64,000 bases of DNA from Streptococcus suis (GTDB taxonomy: Bacteria > Bacillota > Bacilli > Lactobacillales > Streptococcaceae): the NCBI RefSeq assembly GCF_024509555.1, contig NZ_JAMWEL010000009.1:24328-88327 (forward strand), given 5' to 3'. Below the pieces are notes generated by a model that saw nothing but the letters and a program-made list of their open reading frames with translations, was not told the origin of the DNA and searched no databases. Below are positions 34,940-43,013 of the stretch, piece by piece. Within the stretch, counting starts at the first letter, position 1, and each line of letters starts with the position of its first letter. The position numbers and the translations under genes were made by a program.

Positions 34940-36181
34940 TTAGATAGCCCACTCACCGTCACGGAAGATTGGCACACGAGTACCGTCTTCACGGATACCG
35001 TCAATGTTCATCTTGTTAGAACCAATCATGAAGTCCACATGGACATCAGAACGGTTAAGGCCTGCTTCTTTGAGCTCTTCTTGGCTCATTTCTGTACCAC
35101 CTTCGATAGAGAAGGCATAGGCTTGACCAATCGCCAAGTGGTTTGAGGCATTTTCATCAAAAAGAGTATTGAAGAAGGTCACACCTGATTGAGAAATTGG
35201 GCTCTTGTCTGGCACAAGGGCAACTTCACCAAGACCTCGTGCACCAGCGTTATCAAAGACCAATTTCTTCATAACTTCATCGCCTTTTTCAGCTGTTACA
35301 TCCACGATTTCACCGTCTTTGAAGGTTACTTTGATGCCTTCGATGATGTTTCCGTTGTAGCTGAGTGGTTTTGTTGAAGTTACATAGCCGTCTGCCACAC
35401 GGTAGTCAGGTGCTGTGAAGACCTCTTCTGTTGGCATATTGGCAATAAAGTGTTCACCTTGGGCATTGACCGAACCAGCCGCTTCCCACAAGTGGTTTTT
35501 CGGCATACCAAGAACGAGGTCAGTTCCTGGTGCTGTGTAGTGCAATTTGACAAACTGCTCGTCGTTGAGGACCTTAGCCTTAGCCACCAAGCGTGCCTCG
35601 TGCTCTTCCCAAGCCTTGATTGGATCTTCTTCGTAGATACGGCAAGTCTTGAAGATTTGGTCCCAAAGGAGGTCCACTGCCTCTTCGTCAGAGGCTGCAT
35701 TTGGGAAGACTTTTTTAGCCCATTCCAAACCAGAGGCTGCACCGAGTGTCCAGCTGATTTTGTTAGCTTGGGATGCTTGTCGCATTGGGTTCAAAGCCTG
35801 GCTGAGTGCACGAGCGTTGCGAGACAATTTCTCTGGATCCACACCGTCGTAAGCACCTGGGTCTTCTGACAAGACAACCAAACGGCTGGCCTTACGCTCC
35901 AAGAGGTAGTTCATTTCAGTGATGCGTTGTGGATGAACTTGTTCCAAGAGTTCCACATCGACATTGACCAAACGTTCACGTGCAATCACGTCGTCCAACC
36001 AGTTGACCAAGACTTCCTTAGCACCGTGGGCGTAAGCTTCTTTGACAATCAAACGAGCCAACTCAGCCTGTTCAACACCGATTGTCAACTGCACCGTGTG
36101 TCCAGGTTGCACATTGATACCTGTTGAAACCAAGAGTTTAGCATATTTAGCGAGATTTTCTTTAAAATTTGGTAATACCAT
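34940..36181 (-). CDS. pepS: Aminopeptidase PepS (M29 family)
   Basis: 413-residue cytosolic metallo-aminopeptidase. The conserved parts are GHTVQLTIGVEQAELARLIVKEAYAHGAKEV near the N-terminus and the C-terminal metal-binding segments EVALVPDKSPISQSG, FFNTLFDENASNHLAIGQAY and SDVHVDFMIGS, typical of thermophilic-aminopeptidase T/AmpS/PepS. It releases N-terminal residues from oligopeptides. Monocistronic: its -10 (TACAAT with TGA in front, about 36213) and the flanking terminators isolate it. Confidence 0.94.
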   Translation of the reverse strand: MVLPNFKENLAKYAKLLVSTGINVQPGHTVQLTIGVEQAELARLIVKEAYAHGAKEVLVNWLDDVIARERLVNVDVELLEQVHPQRITEMNYLLERKASRLVVLSEDPGAYDGVDPEKLSRNARALSQALNPMRQASQANKISWTLGAASGLEWAKKVFPNAASDEEAVDLLWDQIFKTCRIYEEDPIKAWEEHEARLVAKAKVLNDEQFVKLHYTAPGTDLVLGMPKNHLWEAAGSVNAQGEHFIANMPTEEVFTAPDYRVADGYVTSTKPLSYNGNIIEGIKVTFKDGEIVDVTAEKGDEVMKKLVFDNAGARGLGEVALVPDKSPISQSGVTFFNTLFDENASNHLAIGQAYAFSIEGGTEMSQEELKEAGLNRSDVHVDFMIGSNKMNIDGIREDGTRVPIFRDGEWAI

Positions 36182-36244
36182 TTTTTTCTCCTTTGTACTT
36201 TGAAATACCCTATTATTGTATCATATTTTGAAGCTGGGTTGACA

Positions 36245-36274
36245 AAAAAACTTCCTGCTGATACAGGAAGTCTC
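36245..36274 (-). terminator. Terminator for transcription arriving from the nitroreductase
   Basis: ACTTCCTG-tatcag-CAGGAAGT followed by TTTTTTTG on the minus strand. Confidence 0.7.
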
Positions 36275-36330
36275 AGAATCTATCCGACAGTCTTACACTC
36301 ACCAAGACAAGCTGACAAGGGATATTTTAA

Positions 36331-36560
36331 TCTACCGACGTAATAAAGCAAACTGTAAGTATGCATACTCAATGAAAATTGAAGTCAGACTAGCTTCAAC
36401 TATCTGGGAGATAGTTGAAGGTTGGGGATGAAACGAACGAAGTTCGTGTCAGCAAGCCGAAGGTAGAACCCCGCTCCTCTCTTGTTTTAAGGGAGCAGGC
36501 TGTAAAGCTCCACTGGAGCTTTACACTCATCACATCAAGTCAACAACGTCTGATCCCATC
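36331..36560. repeat. Composite of short repeats between nitroreductase and pepS
   Basis: No gene is seen. In order: CGACGTAATAAAGCAAACTG (right end of the 36.6-kb MITE family), an end of the RUP-like family (ATACTCAATGAAAATTGAAG, 36366-36385), the stem CTATCTGGGAGATAG, AACGAACGAAGTTCG, and the hairpin AAAGCTCC-act-GGAGCTTT shared with the RUP-like element at 1878. Confidence 0.55.
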
Positions 36561-36564
36561 GCAG

Positions 36565-36670
36565 AGTAAAGTTTTCAGTTTGCTTTTAGTACTAGGCAAC
36601 GAGCTGCAGGCTGTACTGAAGTACGCCAAAGCGATTTAACGACGTAATAAAGCAAACTGTAAACTTTACT
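36565..36670. repeat. Small MITE-like element with 20-bp inverted ends
   Basis: 106 bp bounded by AGTAAAGTTTTCAGTTTGCT on the left and, as its complement on the right, AGTAAAGTTTACAGTTTGCT. The element reaches the stop codon of the nitroreductase (TAG at 36669-36671). A larger relative lies at 23491-23770. It codes for nothing visible. Confidence 0.65.
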
Positions 36671-37271
36671 AGTTACCAAAAACCTTTACACGGTCAGCAT
36701 CCGCCATATAGTCTTTATCCGCTGCTGGAGCTACAATGCTTCCGAATGGTGCTTGGGCACGGAGTTTCCAGTTAGCTGGGATACCGTATTTTTCAGCAAC
36801 TTGTGCATCAACCAATGGATTGTAGTGTTGTACGTTCATGCCGATATTTTTCTCAGCCAAGGCCAACCATACTGCGTACAAGTTGATACCGTGAGCTTGT
36901 TCAGACCAGATTGGGAAGTTTTCAGCGTAAAGCGGAAAGCTTTCTTGCAAGCCTTTGACCACATCTTGGTCTTCGAAGAACAAGATAGTACCTGCACCTG
37001 CTGCAAAGCTAGCCAAACGACCTTTTGTGCCTTCAAAAGCTTCTGCTGGTGTTACTTTTTCCAATTCGCTGTAGGCAATTTCGTTCCAGAAAGCTTCTGA
37101 CTCCGCACCAAAAAGTACCACTGCACGACTTGATTGTGAGTTGAAAGCCGAAGGTGATTCTTTCATAGCTTTCTCAACGAGAGCTACTACTTCTTCATTT
37201 GATACTGGCAAGTCTTTACCAAGTGCGTAGATTGAACGGCGAGTTTCTTGAAGTTTTGCAAAGTTTGACAT
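36669..37271 (-). CDS. Nitroreductase-family oxidoreductase
   Basis: 200-residue flavin-dependent nitroreductase of the HBN1-like subgroup. RRSIYALGKDLPVSNEEVVALVEKAMKESPSAFNSQSSRAVVLFG carries the FMN-binding Arg and the SxFNxQ loop; GINLYAVWLALAEKNIGMNVQHYNP and GSIVAPAADKD are conserved in the family. Likely NAD(P)H-dependent; substrate unknown. The 3' end touches a MITE-like repeat. Confidence 0.88.
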   Translation of the reverse strand: MSNFAKLQETRRSIYALGKDLPVSNEEVVALVEKAMKESPSAFNSQSSRAVVLFGAESEAFWNEIAYSELEKVTPAEAFEGTKGRLASFAAGAGTILFFEDQDVVKGLQESFPLYAENFPIWSEQAHGINLYAVWLALAEKNIGMNVQHYNPLVDAQVAEKYGIPANWKLRAQAPFGSIVAPAADKDYMADADRVKVFGN

Positions 37272-37375
37272 ATGTTTTCCTCTTTTCTTATTGTTACTAC
37301 ATAGTAGTTTTTTATCACTATGTAGAGATTATATACCTATCAATAACATTAGTCAAGAGGTTTGACTTCATTTTT

Positions 37376-37410
37376 TTAAAAAAATTCACTGCTTCCAAAA
37401 GAAACAGTGA
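37376..37410 (-). terminator. polC terminator
   Basis: TTCACTG-N13-CAGTGAA followed by TTTTTTTAAA on the minus strand. Confidence 0.8.
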
Positions 37411-37416
37411 ACAGGT

Positions 37417-40400
37417 TTAAAACAAATCATCAAAGAGACTCAACTGGTTATCCTCAGGCATTTTGCCCAGAATACCCATCTCATCCATTTTTTCGACAAG
37501 GGTGCTGGACAGACCACCACGTTTGCGGAGTTCTGTCTTGGAGAGGAATTCTCCTTCAGCACGCGCCGTTACAAGCTGCTTAGCAACGTTTTCTCCCAGA
37601 CCATCCATAGCGACAAATGGTGGGATGAGGGTATCGTCTTCAATCAAGAAGTCGGTCGCATGGGACTTGTAGAGGTCCAACTTGCCGAACTTGAAGCCAC
37701 GTTCCAGCATCTCATTAACCAATTCAAGTGTGGTATAGAGATCCTGCTCAACGTTTGACGCTTCATTGTTTTTCTTCTTGAGGGCAATCTCTTCCATCTT
37801 GGTCTTGACTCGTTCCAAGCCACCGGACATGGTTGCTAAATCAAAGGCCTTGGCACGAATAGAGAAGTAAGCACAATAGTAGTAGATTGGATAATGAACC
37901 TTGAAATAAGCAACCCGCAAGGCCATCATAACGTAGGCAGCCGCGTGGGCTTTGGGGAACATGTACTTGATTTTTCCACAGGATTCGATGTACCAGTCTG
38001 GCACCTTGTTATCCTTCATGGCTTGGATATAACCATTTCGTTCTTCCTCGGAAATCTTGAGCCACATCCCTTTCCGCACCCGTTCCATGATATTAAAGGC
38101 CATCTTAGGCGGTAAACCTGCGTGCATGAGATAAACCATGATGTCATCCCGACAACCGATAACGGTAGATAGGTCGGCAATTCCCGCCTTAATCAAATCC
38201 TGGGCATTGCCCAACCAAACGTCTGTACCGTGGGATAGACCAGACAGCTGTAATAGTTCTGCAAAGGTGGTCGGTTTGGTTTCCTCCACCATCCCCCGTA
38301 CAAAGTTGGTTCCGAATTCAGGAATGCCCAGCATACCTGTCGGTGTCCCGATCTGCTCTGGAGTAACTCCCAAAATTTCCGTACCAGAAAAGAGGGCCAT
38401 TACTCCCTTGTCATCAGCAGGAATGGTCTGCGGATCAATGCCTGACAAATCCTGCAACTTGCGAACCATAGTCGGATCATCGTGACCCAGAACATCGAGT
38501 TTCAGGACGTTCTCATCAATATCGTGGAAGTTAAAGTGGGTGGTCTGCCAGTTGGCCGTCACATCATCGGCAGGATACTGGACAGGCGTAAAATCATAAA
38601 CATCCATGTAGTCAGGGAATACGATAATTCCCCCTGGGTGTTGACCAGTCGTCCGTTTGACACCAGCCGCACCAGCAGCCAAGCGTTCCACTTCCACATC
38701 ACGGTAGAATTTGCCATAATCTCGCTCATAGCCTCGGACGAAACCATAGGCAGTCTTGGCCGCTACCGTTCCTACCGTTCCTGCACGGAAGGCATTTTCT
38801 TCACCGAAAATATCCCGAACATCCAAATGGGCAGACGGTTGGTCATCCCCTGAGAAGTTCAAGTCAATATCGGGAACCTTGTCACCATCGAAACCAAGGA
38901 AGGTCTCGAAAGGAATGTCCTGACCATCTTTTTTATACTTGGTGCCACATTCTTCACAGTCCTTATCTGGCAGGTCAAAACCTGAACCATAGGAACCGTC
39001 TGTGATAAATTCACTGTGTTGGCAATTTGGACAAACATAGTGAGGAGGCATAGGATTTACTTCTGTAATCCCAATCATAGTGGCAACGAAACTGGAGCCG
39101 ACAGACCCCCGTGAACCCACCAGGTAGCCCCGCTCATTTGACCGTTGCACCAACATCTGCGAAGCCAGGTAAATCACGGCGAAGCCATTACCCAGAATAG
39201 AAGTCAATTCCTTCTCAATCCGTAGATCAATAATATCTGGCAGCGGATTGCCATAAATCTCAAAGGCCTTTTGATAGGTCAATTCCGCGACCGTTTCCTC
39301 GGCCTTTTCGATATAAGGCGTATAGAGGTCGGTCTTAACCACCTGAACATCTTCAAATCGCTCCACCATAGCATTTGGATTAGTAATAACAATCTCACGG
39401 GCTAGACTTTCGCCCAAGAATGCAAACTCGTCCAACATCTCGCTGGTCGTTCTAAAGTGGGCTTTTGGCAGTGGTGCTGGCTGGGCATTCTCACCATTTC
39501 CAATGGTCCAGTTAATCGGTGCCCCTTGACCTAAAGCACGGACAATGATTTCCCGATAGATTTCCTCTTCTGGGTCAATGTAGTGGACATTTCCAGTCGC
39601 TAGAACAGGCAGACCTGCCCTACGTCCTACCTCAATCAATTGCTTGATAGTTTCTTCAATCTCTGCCATGTCCTTAAACTGCTCCTTGGCAATCATAGGA
39701 GCATAGAGGGCAGGTGGCATGACCTCGATAAAATCATAATAGCCCGCTGTCTTAACCGCATCATCCATGCCCTTAGAAAGTAGGTCATCAAAAACCTCCC
39801 CCTCCTGGCAGGCTGTTCCCAGTATCAAGCCTTCTCGGTGGGCATCCAGAACCGTTCTGGGAATGCGAGGAACTCCCTCAAAATACTTGGTGTTGGACAG
39901 GGAAACCAGCTTGAAGATATTTTTCAAACCTACCTGATTGACCACATAGAGCGTAGCGTGTTTGACACGGGCCTTCTTATAGGAATCCTCGGCTACCAAT
40001 TCTGTATTGAGCTGGTTGAGATTGGTCAGATTGTGCTTCTCCAAGGCTTCTTTTAGGAAGATAAAGAGCAGGCGACCAGTGGCCTCCGCATCGTAGTTGG
40101 CCATGTGGTGATGCTCAAGGGCAACACCAAACCGCTTGGTCAAGGCTGCTAGACCATGCCGCTTGTAGTCTGGATAAAGATTTCGTGCAAATTCTAGCGT
40201 ATCGATAACCGGTTGGCTGATGATTGGCAAGCCAGCTCGCTCGTAGTTGACATTCATGAAACCAACGTCAAATGTCGCGTTGTGGGCAACCATAATGGAA
40301 TCCTGACAGAAGTCCTGAAACTCGCGCAAAACTTGCTCCAAGGGCTTGGAACCACGCACATGCTCATCCGTAATCCCTGTCAGTTCGGTCGTAAATTTAC

Positions 40401-41808
40401 TGAGCGGGTGACCTGGGTTAATAAATTCATCAAATTCCGCAATGATATTGCCCTTGTGCATCTTAGATGCCGCAATCTGAATCAGGGCATTGTTAACCGC
40501 GGAAAGACCGGTCGTTTCCACGTCAAAGACCACATAGGTCGCATCGGATAAGACCATATCCGCTTCATTGTAGACAATGGGAACTGAGTCCTCAACGATA
40601 TTGGCCTCCATACCAAAGAGGAGCTTAATACCAGCCTTACGAGCAGCATGGTAGCCATGAGGGAAGGATTGAACATTGCCGTGGTCGGTAATCGCCACCG
40701 CCTTGTGTCCCCAGGCTGCCGCACGCGCCACCAAGTCCTCAACGGCAGGCAGGGCATCCATGGTGGACATGTTGGTATGAGCATGAAACTCGACCCGCTT
40801 CTCCCCCTCAGGCATAAGGTCCTTACGAATTTCCTTCTTGACCTCCTGGACTTCCTGTACGTTCATAGTCAAATCACGGGTGAAATTATTGGTCTCCACA
40901 TTGCCTCGCACCCGCAGCCAGTTACCCTTTTTGACCATATCAAACTTCTGGGCCTCTTCCTCATTCTTAGCCCACTTCTGCAATGTAAAGGACGAAGTAT
41001 AGTCGGTCATCTTAAAGTTGATAATGACCCGCCCCGTCTTGGTCGTCTTCTGCTCCACCTCAAAGACCAGACCCTCAAAGACAATCCTGTTCTCCTCGCT
41101 ATCCACCTCAATCATAGGCGTAATCTCAGCCTTTTCAATATTGACCTTGGCCGGACGATTTTTCTTATATTCTGGGACAAATGGCTGAGCTACCTCTGGT
41201 GGTGGCGCCATTTGAGCCAGTTGTTCAAGGGCCGCCAAGTTTTCTTCATTGGCCTGCTGATAAATTTCTTCATTCTGCGCATGGAAAGCCGCAGCCTGCT
41301 GCTGCGTCATCTCTTGACAAACTTCAATGTCCACCGCAAGATTGCCAAAACCAAATCGCTTGTATTGTTCCACAAGGTTTGGCAGGTGATTTTTCCGAAA
41401 ATGAACGGTATCAATAGTTTCAGGCCCCTTTATCCACAGAGTATTCTCCCGATAAACAACCTCCAAAGATTGAAACAGAGCCTTGAAACCTGCACTCTGA
41501 CACAAATCTTCTGTAAAAGCCTCTGGATAATAGGCCTCTACTAAGCCCGCTTCAAAACTTTCCGCATCACTGACGATCGAAAATTGAATCTTATTGCCCA
41601 CCTTTTCAAACTCTGTTGCCAAACGAGCCTTGAAGAGTTGATAGTCCATCAGAGACAAGGGCTTTTCAAAACGGAAGGTAAATTCCCAGAGCTTGCTGAC
41701 CTTGTGCAAGACCACTTTCTCAATCGTTGCAGTCGAAAAAGCCCCTGATTGCTGGGCATCAAGAGGCATCCCGATTTGTTGAAGCAAGAGTTGAAACTTA
41801 TCTGACAT
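37417..41808 (-). CDS. polC: DNA polymerase III alpha subunit, Gram-positive type
   Basis: 1463-residue replicative polymerase with its own proofreading exonuclease. In order: an N-terminal domain (1-220), an OB fold (about 230-330), the PHP domain ([22 protein letters not shown]), and the DnaQ-like 3'-5' exonuclease inserted in it ([21 protein letters not shown] to [14 protein letters not shown]). The polymerase palm includes [23 protein letters not shown] and the catalytic aspartates in [11 protein letters not shown] zinc-binding Cys cluster lies in [11 protein letters not shown] and KDCEECG. ATG 41808 (MSDKFQLLL) is 7 bases past AAAGGA; ATG 41814 is too close. Confidence 0.97.
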   Translation of the reverse strand: MSDKFQLLLQQIGMPLDAQQSGAFSTATIEKVVLHKVSKLWEFTFRFEKPLSLMDYQLFKARLATEFEKVGNKIQFSIVSDAESFEAGLVEAYYPEAFTEDLCQSAGFKALFQSLEVVYRENTLWIKGPETIDTVHFRKNHLPNLVEQYKRFGFGNLAVDIEVCQEMTQQQAAAFHAQNEEIYQQANEENLAALEQLAQMAPPPEVAQPFVPEYKKNRPAKVNIEKAEITPMIEVDSEENRIVFEGLVFEVEQKTTKTGRVIINFKMTDYTSSFTLQKWAKNEEEAQKFDMVKKGNWLRVRGNVETNNFTRDLTMNVQEVQEVKKEIRKDLMPEGEKRVEFHAHTNMSTMDALPAVEDLVARAAAWGHKAVAITDHGNVQSFPHGYHAARKAGIKLLFGMEANIVEDSVPIVYNEADMVLSDATYVVFDVETTGLSAVNNALIQIAASKMHKGNIIAEFDEFINPGHPLSKFTTELTGITDEHVRGSKPLEQVLREFQDFCQDSIMVAHNATFDVGFMNVNYERAGLPIISQPVIDTLEFARNLYPDYKRHGLAALTKRFGVALEHHHMANYDAEATGRLLFIFLKEALEKHNLTNLNQLNTELVAEDSYKKARVKHATLYVVNQVGLKNIFKLVSLSNTKYFEGVPRIPRTVLDAHREGLILGTACQEGEVFDDLLSKGMDDAVKTAGYYDFIEVMPPALYAPMIAKEQFKDMAEIEETIKQLIEVGRRAGLPVLATGNVHYIDPEEEIYREIIVRALGQGAPINWTIGNGENAQPAPLPKAHFRTTSEMLDEFAFLGESLAREIVITNPNAMVERFEDVQVVKTDLYTPYIEKAEETVAELTYQKAFEIYGNPLPDIIDLRIEKELTSILGNGFAVIYLASQMLVQRSNERGYLVGSRGSVGSSFVATMIGITEVNPMPPHYVCPNCQHSEFITDGSYGSGFDLPDKDCEECGTKYKKDGQDIPFETFLGFDGDKVPDIDLNFSGDDQPSAHLDVRDIFGEENAFRAGTVGTVAAKTAYGFVRGYERDYGKFYRDVEVERLAAGAAGVKRTTGQHPGGIIVFPDYMDVYDFTPVQYPADDVTANWQTTHFNFHDIDENVLKLDVLGHDDPTMVRKLQDLSGIDPQTIPADDKGVMALFSGTEILGVTPEQIGTPTGMLGIPEFGTNFVRGMVEETKPTTFAELLQLSGLSHGTDVWLGNAQDLIKAGIADLSTVIGCRDDIMVYLMHAGLPPKMAFNIMERVRKGMWLKISEEERNGYIQAMKDNKVPDWYIESCGKIKYMFPKAHAAAYVMMALRVAYFKVHYPIYYYCAYFSIRAKAFDLATMSGGLERVKTKMEEIALKKKNNEASNVEQDLYTTLELVNEMLERGFKFGKLDLYKSHATDFLIEDDTLIPPFVAMDGLGENVAKQLVTARAEGEFLSKTELRKRGGLSSTLVEKMDEMGILGKMPEDNQLSLFDDLF

Positions 41809-41945
41809 GACCATTTCCTTTGTAGTTTACTTAGAAACATTTTACCATAAATGGAGGAATTTTTCTTGGACTAAGCCAGGGACTTTTCTAGCAAGACATC
41901 ACCATTTAAACTTGCTTTTTCAAGCTTTCGTGTTATAATAGAGTT

Positions 41946-42064
41946 AGAAAAAAGGTAGTTGCTCTAACAACTACCCAACGTAGAACCGTTAAAAAGACGG
42001 TGGCTCGTTAATTTTAGCTAAAGAAATAGCCGTTACTTGCCAAAGTATGGACGGCTATTTCTTT
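41946..42064 (+). ncRNA. Candidate antisense RNA of cassette copy 3
   Basis: Promoter TTGCTT (41912-41917), 16 bases, TATAAT (41934-41939, preceded by TGT). The RNA would start with GGTAGTTG-ctcta-ACAACTACC and end at the hairpin AAAGAAATAGCC/GGCTATTTCTTT (42020-42064). That hairpin is also the terminator of the toxin transcript coming from the other side. Structural prediction only. Confidence 0.45.
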
Positions 42065-42201
42065 TGGTCATTTTCTTTGAAGATTTTATAGCACAAGCTG
42101 ACTAAAGCAATGGTAAAGCTACCAAAAGCTAGAATCGTTTGTACAACTTCAAAAGCCGAAACTAGCCCCCGACGTTTTATTTTTGAAACGATATTTTTCA
42201 A
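42055..42201 (-). CDS. Putative holin-like toxin frame, copy 3
   Basis: The frame reads SAFEVVQTILAFGSFTIALV then SLCYKIFKENDQKK, the same as copy 2 apart from the last residues. Synonymous differences are present (CGG for CGA, GCTTTAGTC for GCGCTAGTT). As in copy 2 there is no ATG. The codon before VSAFEVV is CTA here, which cannot initiate, and the TTG at 42201 lacks a ribosome site. The coordinates use that TTG. It may be a silenced relic or need an unusual start. Confidence 0.4.
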   Translation of the reverse strand: MKNIVSKIKRRGLVSAFEVVQTILAFGSFTIALVSLCYKIFKENDQKK

Positions 42202-42466
42202 AAATAAAACTAGTGCGCACCTTAGACAAATCCCATAGGATTTGTCGTTACTTGATGAGCAAGTTTACTTGCCATCAAGTATAGGTTAGCCCTTTCTGTT
42301 AGATGTTGATGAATTGCCCATAGGCATCACCTCTTTGACACGAACTAGGTTCGTTTCATTTCCAACCTCCAACAGTCTATCCCCAGACTGTTGGAGCAGA
42401 ACCGAGAGCCACCGTCTTCACTTTTCTACTAAATAATTATACCCTAGAATTGGCAAAAATGAACAC

Positions 42467-42507
42467 AGAACAAAATCCTCAGAACACTTTCCGAGGATTT
42501 TGTTTAT
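42467..42507 (-). terminator. Terminator of the SEC10/PgrA copy 2 operon
   Basis: AACAAAATCCTC, loop, GAGGATTTTGTT on the minus strand, about 45 bases after the stop at 42549. Confidence 0.65.
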
Positions 42508-42548
42508 TTAAATTGTGAACTTTCTAATGCCGACTTTTTCCTGCGTAC

Positions 42549-43013
42549 TTACAGAACATAAATACGACAAGATTGACCTGATAAGCTTTCTGTAAGTGAC
42601 TTACCTGTATTTACATTTGTAAATTGTTCTAAAGCTAATGTAGCAAGCTTTTTAGGATTTTTTAGTTCAAACCAAGTATAATTTGCCTGACTTTCTTGGA
42701 TTGTATCAAACTGTGACGGATTTTGGTAGCTAGAGTTTGGCATATTGTTCTGAAACTCATCGAAGTCATTAATATCTGCAATGAAGCCGTCTGAAAAATC
42801 TCCTAGTGTCATGATGAGTTGGTCTGGTTGTTTATTTTTACCTACCTTTGTCACATTTTCAGTCTTCACTGTAAACAAAACTCTGCCACCGTTATTTATC
42901 GCGTGGTCATAGTGAGCATCTAATACATCTTTAGCAGACATACCGTTTACTCTATCTCCCAATTTATAGGCTATAATATCTTTCACTTGATTAGTTGCTG
43001 ATTGCTCACTCAT
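42549..43013 (-). CDS. Hypothetical cytosolic protein coupled to the second SEC10/PgrA gene
   Basis: 154 residues, no signal peptide or membrane segment; mixed alpha/beta composition with RVLFTVKTENVTKVGKNKQPDQLIMTLGDFSDG in the middle. The family is not recognised. The ATG overlaps the TGA of the surface-protein gene (ATGA) and GGAGA lies inside that gene at the right distance, so its translation is coupled to the adhesin. It should therefore share the adhesin's phase-variable promoter. Whether it helps export, regulates the adhesin or is a passenger cannot be told. Confidence 0.65.
   Translation of the reverse strand: MSEQSATNQVKDIIAYKLGDRVNGMSAKDVLDAHYDHAINNGGRVLFTVKTENVTKVGKNKQPDQLIMTLGDFSDGFIADINDFDEFQNNMPNSSYQNPSQFDTIQESQANYTWFELKNPKKLATLALEQFTNVNTGKSLTESLSGQSCRIYVL

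Larger units (their letters stand above)
41925..42441. repeat. Holin-like toxin cassette, copy 3 (inverted relative to copy 2)
   Basis: About 515 bp matching 34052-34565 on the opposite strand, with AAGACGGTGGCTC (41994-42006) and GAGCCACCGTCTT (~42406-42418) as inverted ends and the same internal hairpins. It fills most of the 740-base gap between polC and the 42549 gene. The left edge carries an inward promoter; the right edge has TATAATTATTTAG reading into the toxin side. Confidence 0.7.
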
